57,831 bases of DNA, taken from positions 1 to 57,831 of the forward strand of contig JAAOED010000019.1 in assembly GCA_016466735.1 (NCBI GenBank). Direction: 5' to 3'. The number at the start of each line of letters is the position of its first letter. Position 1 is the first letter of the stretch. Positions 1-8,949 of this stretch are shown in pieces. This DNA is from Weissella confusa. Lineage in GTDB: Bacteria; Bacillota; Bacilli; Lactobacillales; Lactobacillaceae. Below the pieces are notes generated by a model. It was not told where the DNA came from. It searched no databases and saw only the letters and a program-made list of their open reading frames with translations. Both the position numbers and the translations under genes were made by a program.

Positions 1-15
1 ATGAACTATAAGCAA

Positions 16-52
16 AAGGCAGCTGATTTCAACAATGTGAAATCAGCTGCCT
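16..52 (-). terminator. Terminator downstream of the FMN riboswitch
   Basis: A nearly perfect hairpin (arms GGCAGCTGATTTC and GAAATCAGCTGCC) is followed on the minus strand by TTTTGC. It lies about 130 nt downstream of the FMN aptamer and could be its expression-platform terminator. The controlled gene would lie past the left edge. Confidence 0.6.
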
Positions 53-179
53 AAGCAAGGTTCAAAATATTAAATTTTACCGGTCATCAGTACCATTTGA
101 CTTTGAACCTATTGTTTGAGGTATCGCAAAAAAGCGTACTAGGCCACTGAAAAAAGTATGCACTAATACAAAGATTGAT

Positions 180-316
180 ATCTTCTCCCATCCAGACTTT
201 ACTGTCGGTTGCAGATTCACACTGCATCAACCGCATCGCTAAACTAGCTTTGCGGGTCACGGACTGAGGCCATACGCCATCACCGTCGGTCGGGAATTTC
301 ACCCTGCCCCGAAGAT
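180..316 (-). promoter_or_regulatory. FMN riboswitch (RFN element)
   Basis: Read on the minus strand, the segment opens with ATCTTCGGGGCAGGGTGAAA, continues through TTCCCGACC, GGTGATGG, AGTCCGTGACCCG, GATGCGG and TCTGCAACCGACAGT, and closes with GGATGGGAGAAGAT. These are the conserved blocks of the six-stem RFN aptamer in order, with GAAGAT/ATCTTC ends pairing as the closing stem. RFN elements sense FMN and switch off riboflavin biosynthesis or the riboflavin transporter. No such gene is in the window; with minus-strand transcription the target (often ribU in lactic acid bacteria) must lie left of position 1. The aptamer identity is clear; the target is an inference. Confidence 0.96.
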
Positions 317-402
317 TTATTCATGATTTATTTAACAAGGTCAGTCTAACGTTACGCAGATAGATTTGTAAATCTCAATTCTTTAACAAACCGGCAAAAA
401 AT

Positions 403-431
403 AAAACATCTCAGTATTGCACCGAGATGTT
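403..431 (-). terminator. Terminator after the SseB-like membrane protein
   Basis: Arms ACATCTC and GAGATGT enclose a short loop. On the minus strand the hairpin is followed by a T-rich run, directly after the stop codon at 437. Confidence 0.8.
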
Positions 432-436
432 TCGTT

Positions 437-2380
437 CTAGTATTTATTGTATTTTTGCACGTGGAAAGTCCCAATGATAATCAAGACAAATGCCATAACC
501 GCAACGGCTACCATTTCATACATGTAAGTTTCTAAGCCGATTTTATTCGGTGAAATCATGTAATTAATTGGCACATAATAGTTGACTGCTAATGCAATAA
601 ATAACAACCATTGCCAAGCCGGCATATGAATATTGACTCGTGGCGCATTTTTAAACAAATGCTTCTTGCGGTAGTTGTTGATATCAATTGCGTATAGGCC
701 ATAGAAACCTGCCGCGCCAAGCAAATAATACGACAACTGTTGACCTGGATGATAGGCATTAGCGTACATTAGCCATGCATCAATGGCAAATGCCACCAAC
801 ATCAGTAATGAATACCCAAACCAATCAACGTTAACCTTTGCTAGTCCAGCAATTCGCTTAGGCTTTTTTACTGGCTTCATCGGTTGATTCCTAATAGTTG
901 CTGCTGGGCGTTTGTCTCTTGGTGTGGTAACCTGCGGCTTTTTGTTCACCAATTTTTGTGCCACCGGTTCTTCGCCTACCATCAGATAGTTCGTTGGCAC
1001 CTTACGCAGATATTCAGTTTCCAAGTACAACTTATCGAATTCAGTGCGCTTAACCGAGATTCTATTTATCGACATATCGAACACGATACCTTTTAGGTCT
1101 GAAAACTGACTGAACATGTTGTTGATATAATCCAATCGCTTAATCATTAGCAATGGATGCTGATCTGTAATAGCATCCCTGGTTCGCAGGTATATATGCA
1201 AATATTCTTGGCCTTTGTAGGGGATTGTTTCACTCACACGTGTATTGTCATCAGCCAGATATGGTCGTCCAACGATATCTCGGGCAACTTGGTGGTCGGT
1301 CGTGAAAATGGGTTGGACGTATAATGCCGTTTCGAACAATGGCGATAACGTCTCAATTATCCTCATACGATCTGCCGGTTTCGTAACATAAGTTAATTGG
1401 TTCAGTCCTTGAATAAGTTCTTCGTTAAGTACATCCTGATTCACATAAAATAAATCAGCATTATCATCGCCAACGTCACCTAGTTTGTTGTCAGACGCCT
1501 TTTCGTCGAATGATATGCGATAAATATCATCCTCCACCGCAATCATATGAACCAAAGCACGTTCCTTTTCATAAACACGGACCTTTGCTCGTTGACGGTT
1601 AGTGGCACTGACGGGGATGATGCGACCGATTATAATCGCCAGCAAAATCAGAATTGCGGTCGGCAACAAGCCTCGTCGACCAAGCACTGGCACCGCCATG
1701 AGTGCCAAAATAACTAGCGTAATAACGGCCACGAAATTCCAAGTTTGTCGGGCATACCGATCAATCCGTCGGTCGTTCTTTGTCCGCATCGTTTCTAGGT
1801 TCTCATGGAGCCGATTAAGTTCATTCAAACGTAGCTCAATCGCGACAACACCGACCGGCGCTGCCACCTGTTCTGGCGCCTGAATTGGCAAATCATCTGC
1901 AACCGTACCAGTAACGGCACCGATATCACGGCCATCCAATTCGTCCAGTAACAATGACTTAGGTAACGTCACATCATCCGTGCCTGGATTCAGAATAATC
2001 CCATCGATACGTTCATCAGTCGCCAACCGGTTCAACAAATATGGCATCTGTACCTGCATCGTATCCGGTTCGCGTTGACCGGCACGGCTCTTAGCCAAGT
2101 CAGTATAGGTGACTAAATATGTGCGTTCATCACGGATCGTATAGCTTAATTTCGAATGGACATCTGGTTCGCCAATGACATAACTGTACCCCGATACTGA
2201 TGTGTGGCGCATTTTCGTATCAACTAACACCGGTACCAACAACGTCACATCCGTTAATGCACGGGCTAGCACGCGTAAATCACGCACCTGTCCACGAACT
2301 GTTTGCTGCTTCAGATACTGCCTAATTTTGTGATTTAATTCTCGATTCGTCTGGTTAATATTTAAAAAGACGCGTTCCAT
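437..2380 (-). CDS. Membrane protein with two SseB-like domains
   Basis: This is a 647-residue multi-pass protein. Residues about 40-155 resemble an SseB N-terminal domain (VTLLVPVLVD, RTYLVTYTDL, IDGIILNPGTDDVTLP). Two transmembrane helices lie at about 213-255. A second region at about 300-455 repeats the same layout (ALYVQPIF, EYLHIYLRTRDAI, KGIVFDMSINRISV). Four more helices fill the C-terminal 110 residues. The ATG at 2380 has a good ribosome site (GAGGGAG). The gene is monocistronic with its own terminator. Function is not known. The duplicated SseB-like fold on either side of a membrane hairpin suggests a cytoplasmic sensor or scaffold at the membrane, but this is inference. Confidence 0.75.
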   Translation of the reverse strand: MERVFLNINQTNRELNHKIRQYLKQQTVRGQVRDLRVLARALTDVTLLVPVLVDTKMRHTSVSGYSYVIGEPDVHSKLSYTIRDERTYLVTYTDLAKSRAGQREPDTMQVQMPYLLNRLATDERIDGIILNPGTDDVTLPKSLLLDELDGRDIGAVTGTVADDLPIQAPEQVAAPVGVVAIELRLNELNRLHENLETMRTKNDRRIDRYARQTWNFVAVITLVILALMAVPVLGRRGLLPTAILILLAIIIGRIIPVSATNRQRAKVRVYEKERALVHMIAVEDDIYRISFDEKASDNKLGDVGDDNADLFYVNQDVLNEELIQGLNQLTYVTKPADRMRIIETLSPLFETALYVQPIFTTDHQVARDIVGRPYLADDNTRVSETIPYKGQEYLHIYLRTRDAITDQHPLLMIKRLDYINNMFSQFSDLKGIVFDMSINRISVKRTEFDKLYLETEYLRKVPTNYLMVGEEPVAQKLVNKKPQVTTPRDKRPAATIRNQPMKPVKKPKRIAGLAKVNVDWFGYSLLMLVAFAIDAWLMYANAYHPGQQLSYYLLGAAGFYGLYAIDINNYRKKHLFKNAPRVNIHMPAWQWLLFIALAVNYYVPINYMISPNKIGLETYMYEMVAVAVMAFVLIIIGTFHVQKYNKY

Positions 2381-2468
2381 ACTGCTCCCTCTTTTGCATT
2401 CTCTTCATTCCATAATAGGCCGAATACAAAATCAGTGCTTTGTTTTGGTTTTGGAATCACTGACAAAT

Positions 2469-2496
2469 GAAAAACGATACCCATCACAGGTACCGT
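2469..2496 (-). terminator. Terminator of pepC
   Basis: Hairpin AACGGTACC-TGTGAT-GGGTATCGTT (one G-U pair) is followed by T residues on the minus strand, shortly after the pepC stop codon. Confidence 0.8.
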
Positions 2497-2511
2497 TCCT
2501 ATCGTTATTGA

Positions 2512-3846
2512 TTATGCCAAGGCGCCCATTGGATCCCATGGTGCCAATTCATATGGCGTTGTGTTCTCGTAAATATCGCGCAACTCAGCTGGCAAGTGCT
2601 CCTTCTTAATCACAACTTGGTACGTAAATTCGTCGAACCATTCGTCTGACATCGTGAAGTAACCCTTGTGGCCGTTCTTGTCGCCCCATGAGTTTTCGAC
2701 CTTCCACTTCGTTGGCTGGCCATCAACCAAATCTACACCCGTCAAAACCATGGCGTGGGTCATCAATGAATCACCGAACTCCAAACGCTCAGCCTTCGTC
2801 ATGCTGAAATCAACATCGAACAAGTCATCTTCGTTGTACAACTTCGTATCCATCAAACCAGCCGTGCGGTCCAACTTAGGTCCCATGTCGACACCAAACC
2901 AAACGTTTTCACCGGCCAACAATTGCTTAACGGCCAAATCCTTGAACGTTGGCAAATCCAAGTTCAAGTGCTTCACTTCGCGTCCGCCGACAACTGAACC
3001 AAGCATCTTCACACCGTAAGTTTGGTTGAATGGCTTGTCAGCTGTTGGGGCGTTAATGATTGAAACATATTCGCTCAAATCCCAACCAATGTACTTCGCA
3101 TAGAAATCCTTTGGTGAAATGTTGGCATCACTGTGGAAGTTGTTGTCCTTGTCACGGTATGAGAAGTTGAACGTTACTGGTGGCTCACCGAACGTCAATG
3201 ACAAGATGTGGTAGTTCTCACGACCAAGTTGGGCAACTTGTTGTTCGATTTGCTCTTCAGTTGCATGCTCCGTTACCATGCGACGCAACGTGATGGCGTC
3301 CTTGCGCAACTTTGCATTGTACAAACGGTTGAAGTCCGCTGAATGTGATGAGGCTTGTGATTCTGGGTAAGCTGATTGTGGTACGACACCGTACTTTTCA
3401 ATCAAGCCAACCATCATATCCCATTGGCCGCCATCTTGCTGTGGCATTTGTAACAGGAAGGCGACTTCACGATCAGTCGTTGGTTGCTCAGCCGTAGCCA
3501 CGATGTTGTTGTAGAAGTAGTTTGCCTTCTCCAACTTGTCCCAGAAGAACGTGTAGCTTTGTGACAACTCGAAGTCCCCAGGCAAACCGTACAACGCCTT
3601 CATATCGTGACGCATCGTGTTCAACGCAGCGAACATCCAGCAACGACCAGATTGCAATTGGTTCGCAACTGGTGAGCTCTCTAGGTCAACGCTGAAGACC
3701 GGCGTCAATTCACCGGCACGACGGTTATCACGCGCTGCTTGCAAAATACCATTCGTCGTTACGGCGTTGCGTAGTGCATCAGCCTTTGGACTAACCGCCA
3801 CGGCTTCTTTGAAATACGCCAATTGTTCTTGTGTGATTTCACTCAT
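2512..3846 (-). CDS. pepC: Aminopeptidase C (bleomycin hydrolase family)
   Basis: This is a cytoplasmic papain-like (C1) aminopeptidase that removes N-terminal residues from peptides. The active-site signature NQLQSGRCW places the oxyanion Gln at about 63 and the nucleophile Cys at 69. The catalytic His lies in LMTHAMVLTGV and the Asn in VENSWGD. At 444 residues it matches LAB PepC and bleomycin hydrolases, which are hexameric barrels with an inward-facing active site. The start ATG at 3846 follows AAAGGTG. It forms a single-gene unit between two terminators. In a proteolytic LAB it completes breakdown of oligopeptides taken up by transport systems such as the OppA-type protein at 17-19 kb. 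Confidence 0.97.
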   Translation of the reverse strand: MSEITQEQLAYFKEAVAVSPKADALRNAVTTNGILQAARDNRRAGELTPVFSVDLESSPVANQLQSGRCWMFAALNTMRHDMKALYGLPGDFELSQSYTFFWDKLEKANYFYNNIVATAEQPTTDREVAFLLQMPQQDGGQWDMMVGLIEKYGVVPQSAYPESQASSHSADFNRLYNAKLRKDAITLRRMVTEHATEEQIEQQVAQLGRENYHILSLTFGEPPVTFNFSYRDKDNNFHSDANISPKDFYAKYIGWDLSEYVSIINAPTADKPFNQTYGVKMLGSVVGGREVKHLNLDLPTFKDLAVKQLLAGENVWFGVDMGPKLDRTAGLMDTKLYNEDDLFDVDFSMTKAERLEFGDSLMTHAMVLTGVDLVDGQPTKWKVENSWGDKNGHKGYFTMSDEWFDEFTYQVVIKKEHLPAELRDIYENTTPYELAPWDPMGALA

Positions 3847-3917
3847 ATCATTTTCACCTTTTTCTAATTTAACTCTAGTTTAGCCTTTTAGATAGCGGTT
3901 TACAATGGTAAAAAATA

Positions 3918-3940
3918 AGCACCCAGCAGATGCTGGGTGC
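3918..3940 (-). terminator. Strong hairpin terminator
   Basis: Perfect arms GCACCCAGC and GCTGGGTGC, followed on the minus strand by TTATTTTTT, just after the small membrane-protein gene. Confidence 0.85.
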
Positions 3941-3944
3941 TCTT

Positions 3945-4145
3945 CTAATCCTTATCAATATCAATGTATCGTCGCATGATTGTTACGCCAATCAACGTTA
4001 CTACCCCAAGAAACAATCCAATACCGCCCCAAACAAAGCGGGCTGTTTGATTATCAATGAACATCAAGAATACTATTGTCGTCACAAATATCAACCAAGG
4101 CAATGCCACTAAATCACGTGGTCGTAGAAAAACTGGTACATACAT
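3945..4145 (-). CDS. Small two-helix membrane protein
   Basis: This predicted 66-residue protein begins MYVPVFLRPRDLVALPW and has two hydrophobic helices (about 16-31 and 37-58) with a short charged tail. A GTG five codons upstream (4160) is an open alternative, but GGAGGG sits seven bases before the ATG at 4145, so I take that ATG as the start. It resembles no family I can name. It is probably an inner-membrane protein with both ends in the cytoplasm. It is transcribed alone. Confidence 0.65.
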   Translation of the reverse strand: MYVPVFLRPRDLVALPWLIFVTTIVFLMFIDNQTARFVWGGIGLFLGVVTLIGVTIMRRYIDIDKD

Positions 4146-4191
4146 ATCGCTGCCCTCCACATCTTTATTGCCCCCATACTAACACAAAAAG

Positions 4192-4211
4192 CCGAGTCGG
4201 TTGACTCGGCG
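4192..4211 (-). terminator. Terminator of the nucleoside hydrolase gene
   Basis: Perfect hairpin GCCGAGTC-AACC-GACTCGGC on the minus strand followed by TTTTTGTG. Confidence 0.88.
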
Positions 4212-4219
4212 GTTACAGA

Positions 4220-5173
4220 TTAGTAGTGCTTCATTGCCATCATCGTCTCTTCAAAGAACGTGAAGAAAGCGTCGTGGTTAACGTGGTACACAAATTCAAT
4301 TTCGCGACCCTCTGGCGTTTCGAACGTACGACCACGGCTTTGGCCAGTTGGAATCACGTCGACGTTCATCATCTTCGTTTCCACCAACTCAGGCTTTTGT
4401 GAATAAGCTGTCGTCAAAACGTCCCACAAGAAGTACGTTGAGTTCGTCTCAAAGTGCGTCAATACTGGCACGGTCGCGTATGCTTGGCCAACGAAGTCCA
4501 TCACTGGGTGTGAACGCAACTTTGCCCAACGCAAACGGTCAGCTGGTGTCAAAGGTACTTCGTGCGTACTCTCCAACCCAACCATTTGAATCTTGATGTC
4601 TGAATCAAAGACAATCTTGAAAGCTTGTGGATCCCAGAAGACGTTCCATTCGGCCGTACCGTCCTGCTCCGGTTCAGCAATGTTACCAACACCAAACGTA
4701 CCAGCCATCACTACCAAACGCTCAATCTTCGCTGACAAACTTGGGTCGCGTTGGAGGACAGTTCCCAAGTCACTCACTGGACCGGTAAAGACCAACGTGA
4801 TTGGTTCTGTTGCTTCCGCCAAGATTGATGCCAAATCATCGGCAGCTGTGTTATATGACAACTCAGTGTCCCCTTCGCCAAATTCATTCAAGATTGGCAA
4901 TGCGTCAACCGTAAATGAATCCATGCGCCACTCCTTTGGAAATGGATCGCTCGACTTGGCATCCGATGCACTCACCAACAAATCATGGTGCGTTGAGAAA
5001 CGGTTGATAATCTTGCGTGTCGCTGCAACAGCAGGTTCCAAGTATGAATCAGCTGGCACAACCCCCACACCTACTAGTTCAATCAAGCCTTGCTCCTCGT
5101 ATGACAACAGCATCAACAAAGATGCCAAATCATCAACACCACCATCATGGCTAAAGTACACTTTTTCAGTCAT
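4220..5173 (-). CDS. Nucleoside hydrolase (IUNH family)
   Basis: This 317-residue protein has the calcium-binding N-terminal signature of inosine-uridine-preferring nucleoside hydrolases, here SHDGGVDDL with Asp10, Asp14 and Asp15. The family fold continues through VVMAGTFGVGN, the EWNVFWDPQAF segment (nucleoside-binding Asn and the late Asp) and the C-terminal DVLTTAY block, which carries the last metal-binding Asp. It splits ribonucleosides into base and ribose for salvage. Substrate preference cannot be read from the sequence. The start ATG follows AAGGGGAG. It is transcribed alone. Together with the deoxyribosyltransferase at 25.7 kb it points to active nucleoside scavenging. Confidence 0.93.
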   Translation of the reverse strand: MTEKVYFSHDGGVDDLASLLMLLSYEEQGLIELVGVGVVPADSYLEPAVAATRKIINRFSTHHDLLVSASDAKSSDPFPKEWRMDSFTVDALPILNEFGEGDTELSYNTAADDLASILAEATEPITLVFTGPVSDLGTVLQRDPSLSAKIERLVVMAGTFGVGNIAEPEQDGTAEWNVFWDPQAFKIVFDSDIKIQMVGLESTHEVPLTPADRLRWAKLRSHPVMDFVGQAYATVPVLTHFETNSTYFLWDVLTTAYSQKPELVETKMMNVDVIPTGQSRGRTFETPEGREIEFVYHVNHDAFFTFFEETMMAMKHY

Positions 5174-5263
5174 TTCATTCTCCCCTTAACAAATAACGTT
5201 CGTCTTTTAATTCGTTTTGTCTATATTAACATAGCTAAACTATGATTAAAACGAACAAAAAGT

Positions 5264-5293
5264 AAAAGCAGGCCCAAAACGGAACCTGCTTTC
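5264..5293 (-). terminator. Terminator of the D-2-hydroxyacid dehydrogenase gene
   Basis: Arms AAAGCAGG and CCTGCTTT flank a 12-nt loop, with T residues following on the minus strand. Confidence 0.83.
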
Positions 5294-5301
5294 TGTCGTT
5301 A

Positions 5302-6303
5302 TTAAACTTCAACCAAATTTCGCGACGTACCAGTTGTTAGGACATCGTTAAAGTTCTCAAAGCTAATGGCAATCATGTCCATCAATGCTTCTTCTGTATA
5401 TGAGCCCATGTGTGGTGTCACGATGACTTGCGGGTACAAAGCCATCATCTTATCTACCGTCGCATTGCCGGTTGTTTCACCTTGGAAGTCTTTACCAAAG
5501 TAGTGACGCTCATCAGCAATTACGTCAGTCGCAAAGCCGCGCAACTTGCCAGCTTCAACGGCAGCCAGGATTGCATCCTGATCGGTAATTTCTGCACGCG
5601 CCGTGTTGACCAATACAGCGCCGTTCTTCATCTTCGCAACGTATGATGCGTTGAAGTATGCATCGTTCTTGCCCGGGAAATGTGGCACGTGAAGTGAGAC
5701 AATGTCGGACTTCACTAATAGCTCATCCTCAGACACATACGTTAGCAACTCCTTGGCCTTGTCGTTTTGATAAACATCATAACCAAGTACTGTTGCGCCA
5801 ACCCCACGCCACAATTCAGCTTCAGCTTGTCCGATACGGCCAGTACCGATAATACCAACCGTCAAGTTGTGTAGCTCTGTGGCAAACATTTGTGGCAGCA
5901 CTTGGAATTGCCCCTTGACTGCATTTGCAACAGCTAATGTGGTTTGACGTTGTTGCATCAAAGCTAGCGTAAATGCCAACTCAGCCACCGCATATGGTGA
6001 GTAGCTAGGCACGTACGCCACCGTCAGGCCGTATTCCTTAGCGAAATGTAAATCAATGTGACTGTGTCCGACTGTTCGTGTGAAGACATACTTGATGCCA
6101 TGCCCTGACAGCTTTTGCAACATGTCAGCATGCAACGCACAGTTTGCACGCGCTAACACAGCATCATGCCCATCCACCTTATCCACGTTAGCCAAGGACA
6201 GATTCTCCGGCACCAACGTTAGGTCATAGTTGTACTTGTTTAAGTCATGGAAGTACGGCACCTCATTGTCGCGCACCCCAAATACGGCAATCTTAAAAGC
6301 CAT
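5302..6303 (-). CDS. D-2-hydroxyacid dehydrogenase (D-lactate dehydrogenase type)
   Basis: The protein has 333 residues, the normal length for D-LDH and D-hydroxyisocaproate dehydrogenases. The Rossmann motif GTGRIG is at 153-158 with an acidic residue at the NAD-specific position downstream (GYDVY). Catalytic residues are recognisable: Arg in VNTARAE, Glu in DVIADE and His in TPHMGSY. It reduces 2-oxoacids such as pyruvate to D-hydroxyacids using NADH. Pyruvate versus branched-chain or aromatic oxoacid preference cannot be settled here; an aminotransferase producing 2-oxoacids lies at 31 kb. ATG at 6303 follows GGGGGAG, and a promoter (TTGACC, 17 bp, TATACT) stands just upstream. Confidence 0.93.
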   Translation of the reverse strand: MAFKIAVFGVRDNEVPYFHDLNKYNYDLTLVPENLSLANVDKVDGHDAVLARANCALHADMLQKLSGHGIKYVFTRTVGHSHIDLHFAKEYGLTVAYVPSYSPYAVAELAFTLALMQQRQTTLAVANAVKGQFQVLPQMFATELHNLTVGIIGTGRIGQAEAELWRGVGATVLGYDVYQNDKAKELLTYVSEDELLVKSDIVSLHVPHFPGKNDAYFNASYVAKMKNGAVLVNTARAEITDQDAILAAVEAGKLRGFATDVIADERHYFGKDFQGETTGNATVDKMMALYPQVIVTPHMGSYTEEALMDMIAISFENFNDVLTTGTSRNLVEV

Positions 6304-6337
6304 GCTAGCTCCCCCGAGTTAGTTTTCTTGATACCGC

Positions 6338-6366
6338 AGTATACAGAAGGTGTTCGGGGTGGTCAA
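6338..6366 (-). promoter_or_regulatory. Promoter of the D-2-hydroxyacid dehydrogenase gene
   Basis: On the minus strand TTGACC and TATACT are separated by exactly 17 bp, about 35 bp upstream of the ATG. Confidence 0.75.
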
Positions 6367-6444
6367 TGGTGGAAAGTAAGTAACCAAACGCCATTTTCTA
6401 GACACAATTTCGTTATGATATTCTCACATCTAATTTCACAACTG

Positions 6445-6876
6445 TTATTTCACATTATTGCGTAATAGAACATACGATATATACAAACTTTCTTGTAATG
6501 AACCTACAAATAAAGATAATTCGAGGGATACTGTGAAAGTTGCGAAATTGGAATCACTTCCTGATGGAACAAAAAATAATATTAATACACCCACGACTGA
6601 GGTCCAAAAGTATAGCAAAACGGTTATCAACAATCTATCTTCAAATTTTTTATCTGTTTCAAAAACCCCCAAAATCCCCTGAGAAAAATTTGGGACAAAA
6701 GCCAGCGCAGTCATAAAAACAGCTGTGGCTATAGACGAAAAGCCAATCAATCCCGATATTGCGTCATCAAATCTCGGAAAGTTAGTACCGGTAACTTGAC
6801 CGAACCATGAAAAAATAAACGTAACTAACATTCCAAGAAACGTAAATTTGTTTCGCCATAACCTTCCAGTTATCAT
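6445..6876 (-). CDS. Small four-helix membrane protein, partner of the upstream gene
   Basis: The protein has 143 residues with about four hydrophobic segments (about 12-30, 38-62, 83-104, 112-137), and its AT content is clearly above the housekeeping genes to the left. The ATG is two bases past the stop codon of the preceding gene, so the pair is almost certainly co-translated. I do not recognise the family. A small multi-helix protein paired with a cytoplasmic partner inside a defence island is the layout of several membrane-acting antiphage systems such as Kiwa. No homology is claimed. Confidence 0.6.
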   Translation of the reverse strand: MITGRLWRNKFTFLGMLVTFIFSWFGQVTGTNFPRFDDAISGLIGFSSIATAVFMTALAFVPNFSQGILGVFETDKKFEDRLLITVLLYFWTSVVGVLILFFVPSGSDSNFATFTVSLELSLFVGSLQESLYISYVLLRNNVK

Positions 6877-6878
6877 AA

Positions 6879-7835
6879 CTAATTTGTCTCCTTAGCAATT
6901 TTGCTGCTTACAAATTCAATTTTTGAATCATATGCCATAGACAAATAATCAAAATTATTTCGTGTCGTCACACCTACAGCGTCATCAAACTTCATATTCC
7001 CTCGATATTGAAGTTTATTTCTTATCAAATCAAAAAACACCTCCACCCCATCTTCCAGACCTTCTACACGAATACTTTTGATATGATCATAATCCTTATT
7101 TATAAACAAGTTTTTTACTTTTTCAATAACTCCGTCTTTATCTAAATTTGTAGCGGAAAGTTTAATTTCGTATTCAGTTGCTTTCAACTGCTTCGCCAGT
7201 TTTACATCTCCCATTTCGTCACGAGAAGAATCATGAAAATCCGCAGGATCCGTGGTTGAAGCTACGTTAAATGAAATTGCCTGTACCAAGCTCATTTTAT
7301 TAATTTCATTCTGACTTTTTTCGTCAAGAATAATTTCAAACTTTAATCCTCTGACATCAAACAATGTTTGTAAAAATTGTTTCAACGCCCAAGCATTCGC
7401 TCCACCAACCGTTCGTCCCATACCTACCACCGCAAAAAAAGGATCAATTACAAATTGAGTGTCAACCAAAGGTCCAATCTTGCTCATGTCAACATCTTCG
7501 TCTGAAAGGTCCACCACTTCTTCACGTTCATTTACAAGTTTGCTCAAATCGCCATACTTAACTTCTTGATCGGCATCCACCCTAGCAATATTAATAAGGT
7601 AATAATAGTGCTTGATTGAGTCATCTTCCCAGTCTAAATAAGTATCTTGTTCGATTTTTTGAATTGCAGAAATATAAAAATGAACACTGTCCAATTCTAA
7701 TTCTTCAATCTCTGTGTAGCGCTTTGACCTGAACTTATTATAGATGTCATCAAGTTCTTCTTTAAAAGAAAAATCATCTTTTTTACCCTTTTGAACATGA
7801 TAAAAATTTATGTTCTTTTGCTTTGTTTTAATCAT
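6879..7835 (-). CDS. Unrecognised cytoplasmic protein of the defence-island gene pair
   Basis: The predicted product has 318 residues, is acidic and lysine-rich, and has no signal or membrane segment. Conserved-looking stretches are NINFYHVQKG near the start, LVDTQFVIDPFFAVVGMGR in the middle and FDDAVGVTTRNNFDYLS near the end. The open frame runs on to a GTG at 7880, but the ATG at 7835 gives a more natural N-terminus; neither has a strong ribosome site. A short AAT triplet tract lies in the leader. It is followed at two bases by a four-helix membrane protein. It may belong to one of the uncharacterised DUF families seen next to restriction genes (a DUF6731-like look), but I cannot confirm this. 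Confidence 0.6.
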   Translation of the reverse strand: MIKTKQKNINFYHVQKGKKDDFSFKEELDDIYNKFRSKRYTEIEELELDSVHFYISAIQKIEQDTYLDWEDDSIKHYYYLINIARVDADQEVKYGDLSKLVNEREEVVDLSDEDVDMSKIGPLVDTQFVIDPFFAVVGMGRTVGGANAWALKQFLQTLFDVRGLKFEIILDEKSQNEINKMSLVQAISFNVASTTDPADFHDSSRDEMGDVKLAKQLKATEYEIKLSATNLDKDGVIEKVKNLFINKDYDHIKSIRVEGLEDGVEVFFDLIRNKLQYRGNMKFDDAVGVTTRNNFDYLSMAYDSKIEFVSSKIAKETN

Positions 7836-7932
7836 ATAATTTCTGAACTTCCAATTTATTATTATTATTGTTTGAACCACTGTACACGCAATTGAAGATT
7901 CCTTCGCGCTTGACTTTAACTATAAAAATTAA

Positions 7933-8943
7933 TTATTCCGTTAATGCTCTATACAGACTTTGTTCCACAGGATGCTCTAGTCGAATTTCAAATTTAATCA
8001 ACGTTGTTTCTTTTCCATTCGAATCAGGTCGAACTTCCTGTTCGAAATTCAACACTTTAGCAGAACCTAGATAATAAAAATCTTTTCCATCAGCCGCTAT
8101 CACGCCAGATTTCTTTACAAACATTTGAATAAAGCCAAATTCATCCGCCTCTGAAATTAACTTTTCGGTAGGACTATTTAAAGTGCGCTGGTTCTTAGAG
8201 AACCACACCATGGTGTCACGGTTAATGAAACCATCTTCATAGGCAACAAGGTTAGCATAATTGTCTGTCTTATCCAGAGTAATGAATGCAGGCAGATACT
8301 TGTCATCTGGTCGTTTCATATATCCACCAACGTTTTGCCCTGTCTGTTCCTTGTTCCAGTCAAGCATCTTAATAACATCCGTTCGTAGATACTTTTGACC
8401 ACGCTGGAAGCGAACACTCGTATTAAAGTTTTGCTTCAAGTTCACTCTGCCTGCCTCAATAGCATCACGTACATAACGTTTAAAATCTTCATCTTCAAGT
8501 TCATTTTTAAATTCATTGGATAGACGCCACACGCTGTCGTTACGCACAACAATAGGCATATCTCCATACTTATTGGCCGTCGCAGTCATGTAGTACGACA
8601 TGTCCAATATTTTTTGAACGTTGTCCAGCGACTCTTCATCGAAGAAGTAATGTGCTGCCTCGAAACGCTCTTCAATTTCCGCATCATTTAGTTGATCATC
8701 ATCTAATAACCAACCCAAAATATCTATCTCCAAAATTCGTTTTGAAGTTGCAATCTCCTTTGCCATGAAGGCGAGAAGTTTAACCTTTTGATCATCAAAC
8801 TTAGGTAAGTCTGCGACATTTTCAAATTTAAGCTGAAAATCGATCAAATTCTTATACTTATCAACTATATCCTCAATCGCCACTGACCCCAGTGCAACAA
8901 AATCCATAAACATAGGGATCCGATTACCGATTTTTTGCTTCAA
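7933..8943 (-). pseudogene. DUF3427 C-terminal part of a split PLD-helicase
   Basis: This 336-residue frame reads KQKIGNRIPMFMDF through to a terminal beta-rich region. I recognise it as the DUF3427 region normally fused to the C-terminus of PLD/DEAD-box helicases. It is in the same reading frame as the upstream helicase, separated only by TAA (8950-8952) and two sense codons, and the first start-like codon is TTG. AGAGG stands about 11 bases before that TTG, so reinitiation is conceivable. Without the stop the protein would be about 966 residues from its ATG, the usual length of the intact family. I read this as a nonsense-interrupted gene; a natural two-subunit split is the alternative. Confidence 0.82.
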
Positions 8944-8949
8944 AGTATT

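Noticed and set aside
87-302. Minus-strand 71-codon frame at the left end
   Set aside because: It runs through the FMN riboswitch and its codons coincide with conserved aptamer blocks; it is structured RNA, not a gene.
4593-5189. Plus-strand frame of 198 codons
   Set aside because: Antisense to the nucleoside hydrolase gene, low-complexity Ser/Asn-rich product, no ribosome site.
6445-7835. Assignment as a Kiwa (KwaA-KwaB) system
   Set aside because: Layout is similar but gene order and sequence could not be matched, so I leave it as an unknown pair.
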